Source: Urechis unicinctus (lineage: Eukaryota; Annelida; Polychaeta; Xenopneusta; Urechidae). Taken from it: a DNA stretch of 64,000 nucleotides. The stretch covers positions 59,435,534 to 59,499,533 of the forward strand of contig CM067343.1 of the NCBI GenBank assembly GCA_034190875.2. The letters are read 5' to 3'. A program made the translations under genes and the position numbers. This document shows, piece by piece, positions 10,208 through 24,300 of this stretch (position 1 is its first letter; every line of letters starts with the position of its first letter). The notes under the pieces are model-generated. The model was not told the DNA's origin. It saw nothing but the letters and a program-made list of their open reading frames with translations, and did not search any database.

Positions 10208-13200
10208 CTATGATGACAACTCCTGGAGCATTTGTTGGGTGGATACACTGACTTTCGCTGCATCCAGGTCCACATGGCTGTCTGTCTCTGGCAACTGTTC
10301 CACTAGCCTGGGTTCATGTATGTGCCTGCCAAGGATACTGCAAATGCAATCTATTCCAAAAGAAAAGGTAATGCAGGTGCATCTTGCAGCCACAGTGTCG
10401 TAAATAGTAAAATACTGGTCCAGGCATCAGTCTCAAAAACTATCTTGTTTCCTGCTGCCACGTAGGGATCACCCTCAAGCGAATCTAAAGCATATGTCAT
10501 CCTTTCTGCTTCAACATCCACACCTTTTTGGATGGCAAGGCATAGTGCCACTTGTAAGTGCTTGCAACCTCCTAGATTGACAGAAGAATCATTTATTTAG
10601 CACCAAAGGATAGAAAGTCCCTTTTTATATATGCCTAGTGGCATTAATTACACTAAAAATGAAAGTATTAGACAAAAGTACTCTTTAAGGCACCTGATAT
10701 GTTAGAGACGGGACAGTCACAGATGTAGAGGAGAAGGTTGACCCTCCATGACACACTTGGCAGAGACTGAGATGGCATTATGCAAGTGGTATTGGTCTCC
10801 CATACTACATTGCTTTCCACCCCTGATTGCATCATTGCCTCTGCACGTTCTCTGGTGCCCTTGTTGGCACTCCACAGACTTTTCAGGCGACCGCATCTTT
10901 GAAGATCTGTGACGTACCTGAATAATGTTGGGCCAGATTGTAGAAAACAAAACTATCATGATAAGGTACATACCACAGGAATATGAAACAGCAGCATTAA
11001 TTTTAAGTTCTGAGTACTCAACAGTACTGTAGCCTAATTTGATGTTGAGATTCCATTTTAAGGTCATTTCCTTAGATAATGTAGAGGGAGCCACTCAAGG
11101 TAAATCAATATTGAGGTGTCCTCAGTGAATATTCAGGGTCAACATCAACCTGGATTAAGATCAATGTTAAGGATACTCAGACTGGTACATTTTGTTCAAC
11201 ATACTAGTCCATTGCACATTTTCACCCATAAAGATATTGTTACTCACTCAAAATAGTTTTTGACTGAAGTTGACAATAATTCCAACAAATCATCCGCACG
11301 TCTGTTTGCCATTCCTTTTAGGAATTGGTACTTCAGACGCAAGAAGAGCCTGCATATTTAATCAAAATATAAGCGTTAATTCTCAATTTGACCAGATGAG
11401 CAACAATCATAATTTCCACACCTTACTTCAAGCATATTTTTTTAAGAATGGCGAGAGGATCTTGCCTTTCACTAATGTTGTTTGTATCACTGTCGTCAGG
11501 GAAGAACAATCTGCCAAAGTCTGCCCACATTTCCCCAATACCCATCCAATTAGCCCATTGTTTCTTTGTGTTGATGATTAGGTACTGGGATCAAAGCCCA
11601 CTTCAGTGTCAGTACAATTTGTATCATCGGGAATCTATAACTATATAGGCAAGTTATATTGTAATAGTACAAATGGCGCAAATCCAGATGGATTCTAATA
11701 CAACTTATGAGATCATCAAGTCTGAGTCTGTTAAAAACCCAGACTGAAATAAAAAGACCCAACAGCTAAAGAGTAGTTTGTGACTATTGCAAAAACAACA
11801 ACTGCTCTGCATGTCAAGTCTAGAACAGCATTGTATGGGTGACAACAGAACTATCAATTCATTGACTAGTTTTGTATTCATACCTCAGAACGTAGTCACA
11901 ATTGGTGCTCAACTTGTATTTACACAGAAGGGTGATTTTAAACTATTGTTTAACAACCATAGTACACAGTAAATTTCAATTAAGAAAATACTCAATGTCT
12001 AGCATATAACAGTCTAGTCAAACATAGCAGCCTAAGATACTTGGAACCAGCAAAGGAGAACAGGAACCACCACATCCTCATAGGCATGTTTGATGGCTTG
12101 AACAAGCTTCATGTCCTTGTCTACCATAAAGGCCCTGAAAGCAAATAACTTCAGCATATCTGTTCAAGGCATTGTATACTAAAAGTTCAATCTCATACCA
12201 GCAGTATACTTTCACATCATTTAAACAACTTCAACTTTATGTAAATATACCTGGAAATAAATGAACTTACGGCAGCGATCAGTGTGTCTTGATTATGGGC
12301 AATGTAGGACGTATTAAAAACATGAGTGTTCATTGTGTAAGTGTGAGTGAGTATGTAACTTTTGTGTAATATTATAACATCAAAATGGATATTGGTGTAT
12401 CATGCAAAGAAAAGTGTGAGGTGTGTTTGGAGGATTGTGTATACTTTGCATATGGTGATTGGAGCGCGTGTAAATGAGTGACGGTTATTGCCCAAGATAG
12501 TATTTAAGAAAGCTAGAAAGAGCCTGTTTAGAATAATTATGCCTGAAAGAATATATATGTTGCACATGGCCACTATCTAACATGTAATTCCGGATACACA
12601 ACGGTGTGACACTTTAATTGCATGTGTTGTACGCGCGGGAGAAGATCAATTTAAACAACTCATATATATTTGTATTGAGAATTAAATGTTATCGATACTT
12701 CTCCATAAATTATTTTGATAAATACGCCCGCCTTCCCTAAGCTGCAGATTCCTTCATGAGATTATACCCCGCATATACTTGAATAATATAAGATTAGCGT
12801 TATGGGTAATGTGTAACATAAAGGGTCGCTAATTTTACGCGTGTCCGCATGATATGCCAGACGGGGCGATAATAGCGCAGTTGACTTCACTTATTGTAAG
12901 ATTTTGTCTTATTATCTGCAGACATAGAGGCAAAATAATTTTGAATATAATTGATGATATAATTGTGTCAAGTTGGCACTGCGTGGAAGAAGACAAGTTT
13001 TAAAAGTCTTCTTACAATTTAAACCTGGACTAACAGTTGACTGGATTTCGTGAGGCGGCAAAGGATGCGTTTGATGAAACGTCAAATGTGTATGTCACTT
13101 TGGAGACTGCCTTTGAGACTTCAATTGAAGTGCAATTAAAGAGTGGCAGCTTTAGCCCTCTGAGACAGCCCAGTTTGTTGCAATTACAATGGAGTCTTTA

Positions 13201-15198
13201 ATCCTTGATAATTGGTGGACGCACCAATCAGGGTCTTTTATCTGTGTGAATGTCTGAGTGCAGCATGTTTGCAAAAGGAGTTAAACAGCCCTGGGTATAC
13301 GGGCCGACTGTTAAAACCTTAAATTGGACTGATAAACATTTGAATTTCACGGCTTTGTTATCTTTGACACTTTAGTTGGTTCCTGAGTTCGCCTTGATAA
13401 TTTGAATTTGTCTAACCGATAGATTCATGCGTTTGAATGTGTTTGACACGTGACTGAGATGGTATCGTTGGTAAAATGCTACATGGTTGGAATAAGGAAA
13501 GAAATAGGTGTGTAAAGATTGTGTGAAATAATTGCATGTAAAAATGGTTATGCATATAAAATGAATATCGACGTCTGGCTCTGAAAAGATAATATATGGC
13601 TAAAAATAACATGACATAGGTGGGACAAAATTCTAAGAAGGGAAATATGTACGAAGAATACTATGAAAATGAATCAATGAGGCTAGTAAACATAATTCGT
13701 TATTGTTTCAAAATTGGTAATGCTCACCTTCCGCGCCACATCCTTGCGTCCTCGAAAACCCACTCATATTTGATCGCCAGTGGTAGAAGCTGAAGGGGGG
13801 CATGTGGGTCGTCATTTTCGGAGTCTGGTCTTGATCGCGCCAGGTTGCTAGTATGCCTTAGATGGTGGCAAGTCGAGAAGAAGAAGCCGATGTACGCTAC
13901 CGTTGCAGTGAGCCATGCTTGTAATTTGTGGCCTCGTGTATTCCCTCCTCGACGTGTGAAGCAAAATGTCAGCTTTCTTCTCTAACGTAAGAGCGTGTAA
14001 GGGCTAGCGTCGGGAAAAAGTGTGCTTGGCAACAGTAGAAGCTGCCAACTGCCCGGACTCTCACACCATTTGTAAAGCTAGAATTTCTTAGCTTTTCTTG
14101 CTTATGCACGCTCTTTGTTATAGCACTGCTACTCACTGCCTGTAGTTGCTGGAGTGGGGACTAATCAGAGTCCTGAAGTAGAGCTGCTTATTTTGTTTAT
14201 TTATATTTCAACAATGAAGCTCCCTGGAATCTCGCGGTCCGAATCGTTTCTCTGACTAGGTGATCTCCCCGTGACTGACCCATCTGTGGACCTTATAAAG
14301 GGTCCACACGATAGGCCAGGCTAAAACAATCCCCATGTGACAGGACTAGTCCACTTGGAGGGTGGACTCGCCCTGCTGTAAGGATTGCTACATTCAGGGT
14401 TACACCCCTCCCAAAGAGTTGGGTGGTGTAACCCGGGCTCTCGTGCTGAATAATTAAAGGGGGAGGCTTTTTAAGAATGTTTGAGCCAGAATAGTATTAT
14501 AACATTTACATAGGATAAAAAATTGCCTGCGTGTTCACGCAATCGAGCAAAGCAAGTGGACAAGATTTCAGTATTTTCCTTCCCCATTATGAACCTTGCA
14601 ACAGGCACCCCATGTCCATATTCATTCCGCACTGACACCAGGTAAACCGCATATCCATAAGCCGTCAAGCCTTGAAACACAACCATAGAGTTATAGCAGT
14701 ACAATTCAACAAAAAATGGTTTATCTTCAACAGCGTTGGTCAAGAATTTATTTATTACATCAAATATTAGTATGCATTACAAACTTATACCTGAATAGCT
14801 AGCATCCACAAAAACAACATTCTTTCCACACTGCTTCAAGTCGGCAAGCTGTTGGGCACTCTGGAGTACAACAACCAATGGCTGTTCACTTTGACTGTCT
14901 GTTGGTTGGTAAAAAAACCACCTCTTCCCTCAATTTGCTCTTGACTAAGTGGTCTGTGCTAATGGCATCATTCGGATCATAATGAGTTCGTCTGAAAAAT
15001 ATCATAATTCAATGCAAATCAATGTCAACAATGCTCACGGTAGAACAACATCACAATCTTAAAAGTACCAAATTCTCTGAAACAGCTTAAATGGGTACCT
15101 TAAGAATGATTGCCTTATGTTTTTGATGTCGCAAGGTGTTGGGAAATAACGACGGTCATGCTTGTCTTGGTGTCCCCTTTCTTCACACCAGGTGACCC
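10208..15198 (-). CDS. MULE transposase with SWIM zinc finger (at least 9 exons)
   Basis: Minus-strand exons: 15099-15198, 14791-14991, 14510-14670, 12041-12134, 11427-11584, 11248-11330, 10694-10917, about 10488-10571, 10208-10337. Most joins close in phase with GT-AG. In order: a C/H block (WCEERGHQDKHDRRYF), the first catalytic Asp (VFVDASYSG, split by an intron), GVPVARFIMGKE, the second Asp (FMVDKDMKLVQAI..LCWF), NISERQDP with a candidate catalytic Glu, LKYQFLKGMANRR, and a SWIM finger CDCPVSNISGGCKH split by an intron. This is the MULE/PF10551 layout. The transposase would cut and paste the element. The N-terminal exon upstream of 15198 and the end of exon 8 are not resolved. No stop was seen in the exons read, so it may be intact. 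Confidence 0.82.
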
Positions 15199-16083
15199 CT
15201 GCTAGTAGTAGTCAGGGTAGTAGGACCTCTGTATTGGTCTTGCCTAAGGAAAGCTGTACATATCGATGAATGTGTGGGCAGTGACGTCATAACCCACCAC
15301 AGTACCTACATACATTCATCTAATATGCACATCTTTTTCTCTAAAACTTACATTCTGATATGTAATGTGCGTTTTTACGATGATGACTGAATAAACGATA
15401 ATATATGAACCAAAGAGGAACAGGAATAAGGTCGTCTAGTTCAACCATACACTACCTAAAACCACTAAGGCACAAAAACAATGCAAACATCATATGTAAA
15501 GAGCACATTAAACCATATTACACATGGTTATGATGATCAGTACGATAAAGTTACGCACCTCGACTAACAATCTGTTCCCATTGTTTTCCCGCTGAGGCAG
15601 TGTTATGATAAAGGGGCACGTCCTTAAATGTTAGGTGCTGATGGGCGTGGATTTGGATGGGGTCATCGTTTCGTGTTGGCTGTGGGCGGGGCCAAATATG
15701 CGGCCCCGGGCCGCTGCGGTCCCGGACCTGTTTTAAATCGACCTTTTAGCCCGCTGCAAGTCGTCGCATGATACACGGTCCACCATGTACCCTTCAATTT
15801 GTGTTGTCCAAGTATTCACCTAAAACAAATCATCAAATGCTCTGTTTTTTTTAACTCAGCTGTGCGTAGGCGCGCTTGGCAGGAAGAAGACAACCGGCAT
15901 GGGTCGTCTCATTAACATATTCAAATCACATCTATTGACATATTTAAATTAACATCGACGGCGCCCTTCGGAATGGGTTAAGGGAGATAAATGGTTAGGA
16001 TGGTCAATAAATATTTGAAAATGCTTGTATTGCATATGTTGTTCATTGGACAGAGCTAATTCAAACCATACCCAAAACTACTA

Positions 16084-16108
16084 GTTATGTCCACCACGGC
16101 CAACCATA
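16084..16108 (-). repeat. Right inverted repeat of the MULE candidate
   Basis: Perfect reverse complement of 3184-3208. The immediate outer flanks (CTAGC-side on the left, ACTTACGG-side on the right) do not form an obvious target duplication. Confidence 0.75.
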
Positions 16109-16110
16109 AC

Positions 16111-18314
16111 TTACGGCTGATACTACAAAATATTGCAATCAATCTCGAGTCGTAACGCCCAGTTCTTAATCAGTTACGACGACTGTCGGACGAATAAGAT
16201 ACGACTCTGACCGACAGGCACATATTTGATGAGCTCCATCAGTGGGGGTGGGGGGGGGGAGGTTGCTCTGTCCTTCATTGGAAGGGGGGGGGGGGGTCTG
16301 TCCTTCATTGGACGTACTTCTGTTTTACCATGGAGGCAAACAGCTTTCACCGTCGTTTTGCGTCGCGATACGTATGAGCTATGACGAATGATGAGAAGCA
16401 TACATTAAGAGACCAGACACGTACTACAGGCCCTCGAGTCTTAACATGCCCCTCCTCTCTGGCTTCTTTTTATGTTAGAGGACAGAGTGGGGGCGTTATA
16501 TGACGCGAGGGCCTGTGCTCCTGAGTGTCGGCATTCCATACCGAGAGAACATTTGTCATGCAAGAGGAAAGTGAAGAAGATGGTATTACCAGCTGTAAAA
16601 ATAATTCAATCGAGTAAGCCCCAGTAATTAAATTCATACTCTTGCGAAATATTCAAAAGTACATTGTATTGCCAACATTATCAACTGACTAGCGTCTGGT
16701 ACAATCAGTTGTCAGTCATCGGTCTCTAAATCACCCAGGCGTTTGTTTATAATATCAAGTTGGTAGCACTTTATGCGAGTTTTACAAACGGGAAAACAAC
16801 ACAGTCCCAGAACTGGATCATGCAAAACATCACTGATCTGTCCGTTTGTTAGTCCGGCTTAACAACATGTTGGTTCCCGCCTAGCGGTATTTTTGGAAAA
16901 GTGGTGTGCTATTTAACCGATGAATCTATTGTTTCACATCAACCTCTCCGCCAATTCCTTCTACACACCCGACCATTGTTCTCGGTACACGATCGACATT
17001 TGGAAGAATAATTCCGCGAAAGCAGGACCTGAAAACCAGTCTTGTTGACAAAACGAAGCATCTATGATCAATTCCAAATGAGACATTGAAACACACCAAT
17101 AACTTAAACTACAGCTATTATCCCGGCGACAGCTCGAACTATTATTGACTTTCTGCTAGCAACTGTATTTCCAAGCAGCCTATAGTAGTTCTAGTAAGCC
17201 ATACGCTAAATTGATATAACAAACACACGAGCTTTACTTCAATAAATATAACCGAAAGCTGTTAAGCACACACACACTCATGTACAACAGCGACCGCCTG
17301 AACTACTTTTTGACCATGTTACCACTACGAATTGCTGGCTGGTGGTGTGTTGTACTTAGAAACGGGACGGTGGGTGCGACATAGTGAGCTGGGGAACACA
17401 ATAAGGCAACCCCTAAAAGCCTACCAATTAACGAATACAACACTACACCCCCTCCCCCTACCGATTCGTAATTCTAACAGGTTCTGCTGTGAAAGAAGAA
17501 TATAGCTTCCTATTTGTTCATGTATTGGATCCACAAATAACAATACTTTTATGTCAAAGTTCTTGTTGTAGCAGTCTGACTTCTGTTTGTATGTCTGTCT
17601 GTCTGTCTGTCTGTCTGTATGCATACATGCATGTATGCATGTATGCATGTATGTATGTATGTATGTATGTATGTATGTATGTATGTATGTATGTATGTAT
17701 GTATGTATTGTATGTATGTATATTTCATATAGATATATATCATACCAAAATAAGATTGCATCTGCTTCGAAGACTGACAAAGAACATACAATACAATTTA
17801 GAGACACTATCATTAATCTGCATGCAGGGTGTCGTTTTGTTTTGTGTGGATGTCAAGTGAGTTGGTAAATAAGAAACTGACACAGCGTCACCAAGGCGAC
17901 TAACGCACGATGTCACTGTTAGTAAATATAGATGTGGGGAGTAGGATATATGCGGGTTCGTGAAATGTGAAGGGTAGCAGGATGGGCGTGGAAGACATGA
18001 ACCAGTCCTGAAGTAGCCGAGACAATCCTGGGAAAAACGACTTACTCTTGACATCGAGAGCATCATTTGCCGAGCTGCGTTGTGGTGAGGCAACCTTGGT
18101 TAAAACGAATATATCAACCATATATAAAATGAAGCGACAAGCACAGTGAATAAATATAACGTGATTCAAACAAGCAGTCTTTCTTAAAGAATTAGTCTAA
18201 AGTATATAAGAGTAACCCCGCCGAATAACGCAGCCCAGAGCCTGATAAAACTATTCAGCGTTTATATATTGAGCCTCATGCCATTCAGCCAAGCACTAGG
18301 CGTGACGGAACATC
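16111..18314. other. Gene-free spacer upstream of calpain; ATGT microsatellite
   Basis: No coding exon recognised. G-rich tracts lie at about 16246-16300. A (CTGT)n/(ATGT)n microsatellite occupies 17585-17716 and produces long Tyr/His-rich open frames on both strands that are not genes. The stretch just before 18315 is the likely calpain promoter and 5' UTR but has no clear core element. Confidence 0.6.
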
Positions 18315-21300
18315 ATGGCAGCGTTGTTTGAAGATGGAGATTTTCCAGCAGAAGCCTCGTCCATTTATTACAAGGGGGGTGAGACTGACTTGGAATGGAA
18401 GCGCCCAGGGGTAAGTCATACAGGCTTTATGTTTGCTGTTACTGGCGTGCCACTCACCATAATATTCCGTTTATAAATCCTGTATTTTACTAATACGCAT
18501 GTGCGATGCCCTTTTCGAAGGTCGTCGCTCATTTACCTTCACAACGAGAGCCTCGTAAAGGCGGCGGGGAGAAAGTACCCGAATGTATATATATCCCGGT
18601 GGGGGGCACTTGGCCTTATTCTGGATAGGGGTGTGCCGCGGGACCTCAAAAACCCGTACCCGTCGTAGAAGGTCAAAATGGCCGATTGTATAACCTGTAG
18701 TACACATTGAACCTGAAAAACATACCCCGTCGTTCAAGTATGAGGCCCAAAAACCCGTCGTACAAGTCGAGAGGCCCAAAAAACATACCCCGTCGCGCGG
18801 CACATATATACTACCTCTATACACTTAAGTGCCCCCCCCCTGAGGGGGGGGACTTAGTCTAGTCCCGGGTACTTGGTCTAGACCAAGTGCCACCGGGACC
18901 TCAAAAACCCGTATCCGTCGTACAAGGTGAAAATAGAAAAAGCATACTCCGTTGTACAAGGTATTATGCAAATAAATAACCCGTCGTACAAGGTGAAAAT
19001 GCAAAACAACGTACCCCGTTGTACAAGGTATTATTTAAATGAATAACCCGTCGTACGATGCGAAAATAGTGTGTGCAGCTTAGATAATTAATTATCAGAA
19101 ATCATATATGTTGGCGCCTGTGACAAGAATGCCGTAGACAAAAAAGCATGAAGCCAGATAAACGATTCTTGGCGCCTCACACAGGGACCATTCATTGCAT
19201 TTGCATTGTCAACTGTCGTTGGCAAATCCCGGGAGGAAATCTCGACATACCGAAGCAAAATATGTATTAAACCCGCTATACAGATGGGAAAAGAAAAAAT
19301 ACCCCATCGTTCAACACGACGCCCCCCAAAAATACAGATTGCTGCTGAAAAACAAGCCCCGTACGAGGCCCAACAAAACCCGTCGTACAAGCCGAGAGGC
19401 TGAAAAAACATATCCCGTCACGCGGCCCATGTATACTACCTATATAAACTTAAGTGATCCCCCGGGGCTGCTCAGTGAAATGTCCTTGTGTTTAGAAATG
19501 TTTAAATCAAGGTCGTTATGATTCTTCACATTATGATCAGCTTTGCTGCTTGTTCTCTGAGCGTTATTGCTGTCGAAGAAAGTGTTCATGAATTCAAGGC
19601 GTTCTATCTGACAACGCCGTGCTCTTATGCTGTATATCTAACAATATTTCACATTTCAATTACCATGACCGTCTAGTTCCTATAAACCACGGAACATTTT
19701 AGAGTCACAACGTATGTAACAGTGAAGTTTGGTTTGGAACAGGAGCTAACACAGGATCCGGTATTCGTCACAGAGGGCGCCACTCGCTTCGACTTGCATC
19801 AGGGAAATTTAGGTTAGTTGTAATCCCCAACTTATTCTATTGGTATAGAATCTATTGTTTAAAAGCATTTGTAAGAAACAATATGAAAGCTTGCCAGACA
19901 GACACTCCCCAATCCCACCATGTACACGTGTAGGATACTGCGACATGCTCCTCGTAATACTCATCGATCACAACGAACATAAGGGTCTGTCATATCATAA
20001 CGTAGAGACAGTCGTCGGAATAGATCAAGCTTAAAAGCGTTCACCATTACATGATGCGCTTATGCATATGAAACAACTTTACGAAGAGGAATTTTGTCAA
20101 TTGCTGGGCTCACCAAGCTGGGTGCGCGCAGACAACATGTTTACATTAAACGAAATCGTATACCAACCGATGTTTGTTTATCAAATTAGTATGTTTGGTT
20201 CAGGTAATTGCTGGTTTCTCTCGGCCGCTGCCACATTGGCCACCAGACCCGAGCTCTTCTCTCAAGTGGTCTCCCCTACTCAATCCTTCGCTGCCGGCTA
20301 CACAGGTGCGTCTCTTGCTCACTGTCATGCCTGATATTTACGTGTGTTTAGCTGTGCCACTAAAGCAATTTTTCGAAAGTAGGTCAAACATGAAACTCAA
20401 ATCAATGTGGTATAGATATAACGGGTGAGCCAGGTCTTTTTGAATTTTCATAATTTCAATGTATATCCAGTATTTGATCTGATAAATAAAACAGATCAGC
20501 CAGTGACTGTCATAACGGGCAGCTAGCGTGTGTTTCTTCCATATGGACCTATGTTGTGTTGTGATAGGTAAATTCTGTTTCCGCTTCTGGCGTTACGGAA
20601 CCTGGGTGGATGTAGAGATCGATGATCGGCTACCGTCACGCAATGGCAGCCTCTACTTCAGCTCCAACAGACAGGAGACGGGCGAATTCTGGTGCCCACT
20701 GCTGGAGAAAGCCTTCGCCAAGTCAGTAACCGTCGCTTCCCCCAAATATCCGCTCATCTAGTTAATATAATAGACCATTTGTGGTGAATAAAGAAAAAGA
20801 ACATTATTTTGATAATCAAGCAGTCTTTGACGAATGTGAATTGAACGGAATGAAAGTTGCTGTAAATTATTCCTTTATCTATTTGTTATTATGTGTGGAA
20901 GTTACGTATGGTGTATTTGTATGACCCAGATTATTCGGCAGTTACCAAGCGCTTGATATGGGCTACAGTGATGAAGCTTTAGTGGACTTCACGGGTGGAC
21001 TAGGCGAGTCGGTCGACCTTAATGACCCCGAACTCGAGGCCCACCAGCTGTTTAAGAGACTGAAGAGGCTCCACAGGAACAGGGCTCTCTTGTGCTCGAC
21101 CATTGCGGTGCCGTGAGATGATGTGTTTGTCATCATCATACTGATAAACTTAGTCACTATCAACATCGTCGTCGTCGTCGTTGTCTCCGTTGTACATCAT
21201 TATGACATGCTATTCACCATCACCATTATCATAACGTTATGAATTAATTTAATTCCATCAAAATAATATATCATAACGGCCTACACATCGACGCTGATTA

Positions 21301-24300
21301 TCATCGCATGAGAGAAACCCTTGGTCAATAACAACGGAATCAGTAATAGATATTCTATTTTATCCATTCTTCGTTCACATATGAAACCCCTGTGATGAGT
21401 TTAGTCTTATAACATCGTAAAGATATTTGGATGGATGCCCCGACTGAGAATATCTCATGTGTCTTTCAGGCGGAGACGTCGACGTATGAGTCCCAGCGGG
21501 ACAATGGCTTGGTGGTAGGCCACGCCTATAGCATCACTGGTGTGGTCGAGGTGAGGTTTCACATGCATCTCGAAATCTATATAGCCTTGTTTAGCTTTTA
21601 AGCTTCGACAGCGAATCGGTTTCCAATCACATGATCATGTGAGGCTCTGTTTGCCGACTTAATTAGGTGGAAATCGAGGGAGAGGAATCGAAGATACTGC
21701 GTCTGCGTAATCCATGGGGATACCGCGAATGGAACGGGGCTTGGTCAGACAGGTGAGTGTAGCTTGGACAAACAGGTGGGTGCAGCTTGAAAAACAGGTG
21801 GGTGTAGCTCGGACAACAGGTGAGTGTAGCTTGGACAAACAGGTGGGTGTAGCTCTGACAACAGGTGAGTGTAGCTTAAATAAACAGATGACCATAGCTT
21901 GCACAGACAAGTGAGTAAGGCTTGTATAGACAGGTCAGTGGAACTTCGACAAACAGTTGAGCTTGGACAGACAGTTGTTGCAACTTGGTCGGACTTTGGG
22001 TGAAGCTTGATCGGACATGTGGATAGAGCTTGGTCGGACATGTGGAAGGAGCTTGGACTGACACGTGCATGGAGCTTGAATCGACAGATGGGTGGAGCTT
22101 AGTCACACATGCAGGTTGAGCCTGTATTGACAGGTGAACTGGCGCTAAGACACACAGGTGGTTAGAATTCGGACAAACAGGTGGGAGGAGCTTGGACTGA
22201 GTGACAGGGAATAAGACGGCTATGGAGTGATTCCAATGATGGTTATTGCCCTGCTAGTGACTCATTACGGTAGAATATAATTGGATTTTAATATAAACAA
22301 ACAAAACTCTTCGTGATGATTAATCTCAACGAAGAGTAACCGTGCTGAGTTTTAACATGGCTGGGAATGGTTCTGTGATGTGACAGTTCCGAGGAGTGGC
22401 GCGCCGTGTCGGAGGAGCAGAAAGAAGCATTGGACCTCATAGTGAGGGACGAAGGCGAGTTCTGGTGAGATACTCAAATCGTAATCGCATTATGTGTTTG
22501 TGTACTGTTATCCTAACGCGTCCCGTAATGTTCGCTACAGCACAGCACCTTGTTGGCGATGCAATCTGCATAATATCCGCGCACAGTTGTTTTGTTAGTT
22601 TCAGCCCGCAAGAGTCTAACATCTGTCTGTGGCCCTTGTGTGCATTATTTTGATAGGATGCCAGTTACGGATTTTGTTGCTGGCTTTGACAGCCTTCAGA
22701 TCTGCCACCTTACTCCCGACTCTGTTCGAACCGTGAGGGTAAATATCTCCGTGTGGGTAAATACAGTCAATCCGGCCTCTCCTTAAGCGTGGAATATGAT
22801 GTTTCCTTACTTGGTGTGTTACCTGTGTTGCCTGCATCACAGACAAGCACGGACTGGACAGTGCAGACGTTCCATGGAGCGTGGGTACGCGGTGTATCGG
22901 CTGGTGGCTGCGGTGCCCCGCCCAATGAAGGTCAGGCGACATAACCAAATATGTCAGTGAGCAATACATCATAACGCTTAAGATGATTAGGACCGCCTGT
23001 TCCGGGTTGTACTTGGTGACAGCTTTATAAAGCCCTTGACGAATAAGATTCAGGATACATCTAATCATTTCTGTAATCATCTTCATTATTCAGCAAGTTG
23101 GAGCTGTATTGATAACTGATCGGCGGTCAGTAATCGCATGTTAAAAAATGCACCCGTTCTCCCTTCATACGGGAGGTTACAAAGTAATGCTGTGCCCACT
23201 TCATTTAGATGCACCCTTAAAATTACGTGCCTATTGTGCTGACAAAATAAAGTGATGACGTCATCAGTTCTCGTCCATGTGAGACACGCATACCTCGCCT
23301 TAATAGGCTTGTCTTGGATGACGGTGTACTTTATAACTCTGTGTGGGTGATTTGTAGCTCTGTACAGAATGAACCCACAGTACTACGTGCGCCTGCAGGA
23401 CGCGGACGACGACGATGATGACGCCAAATGTACGATGGTCGTCTCTCTCATGCAGAAGTACGCGCGGGCAGCCAGGACCCGACTTCAGCGGGATGATACT
23501 CGAGAAACCATCGGATTCGATATCCAGCGAGTAAGTGGCTTGATTGTTCTCAATGCATACCGACCACATGAACGCTACCATCGATGACGTCACCATGTCG
23601 TGCACCTGGCCGCTGCCCATGTCGATCTAGGCGCCAGAAGTTGTTCAGTATCATCCATAGCGTTTGTTATGTATTAGCTTAATCTTACGGATGTTTCCTT
23701 GTGTTCTACTTCGGGGCTTAGGGCTCTGTTACACATCGACTTAAACCAACCGTGTGCTTCAGTACCTAGGGGATGTTACGGACAGCATCGAGAATCTACA
23801 CGCACCTCAGTCCATGCTGCGTGAAGTACACAAGATGTACCGATACGAAAACCTGCGCGAACGCACGGCCTACTTCCGGCTGGACCCTGGTCTCTACTGC
23901 GTCGTACCGTGCCTGTATGACCCTCATGTCGAGGGACACTTCATGCTGAGGATAGGGACGGAAAAACCAGCCGAGGCGGGGTAGGTTGTGAAGTACATGG
24001 TGAGGACAGATACAGAGAAACCAGTCAAGGCCGGGTAGGTTGTAAAGTACATGGCGAAAATAGATACAGAGAAACCAGTCAAGACGGGGTAGGTTGTAAA
24101 GTACATGGCGAAAATAGATACAGTGAAACCAGTCAAGACGGGGTAGGTTGTAAAGTACATGGCGAAAATAGATACAGTGAAACCAGTCAAGACGGGGTAG
24201 GTTGTAAAGTACATGGTGAGGGTGGATACAGAGAAACCAGTCAATGCATGTAGGTTGTAAAGTACATGGCGAGGATAGAAACAGAGAAACCAGTCAAGGC

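Larger units (their letters stand above)
3184..16108. mobile_element. Large Mutator-like (MULE) transposon with Ulp1-like and AP-2-like genes
   Basis: A 25-bp perfect inverted repeat (3184-3208 and 16084-16108) bounds 12.9 kb. Inside are a minus-strand MULE transposase with SWIM finger (10208-15198), a plus-strand Ulp1/C48-like gene (4603-6855) and a plus-strand AP-2-like gene (6996-9422). Genes from the two strands converge near 9.4-10.2 kb, like mudrA and mudrB of MuDR. Ulp1 domains are known cargo of some plant MULEs. I see no clear 8-11 bp target duplication next to the repeats, so the exact ends are uncertain, and the inverted repeat could belong to a different nested family. Confidence 0.65.

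Noticed and set aside
14330-14460. Palindromic block around GGGTTACACCC / GGTGTAACCC
   Set aside because: Short inverted repeat inside a transposase intron, without clear ends or target duplication; too weak to call a MITE.
17421-17868. Several overlapping open frames of 80-130 codons
   Set aside because: They run through a CTGT/ATGT tetranucleotide repeat; period 4 keeps frames open, and no domain is seen.
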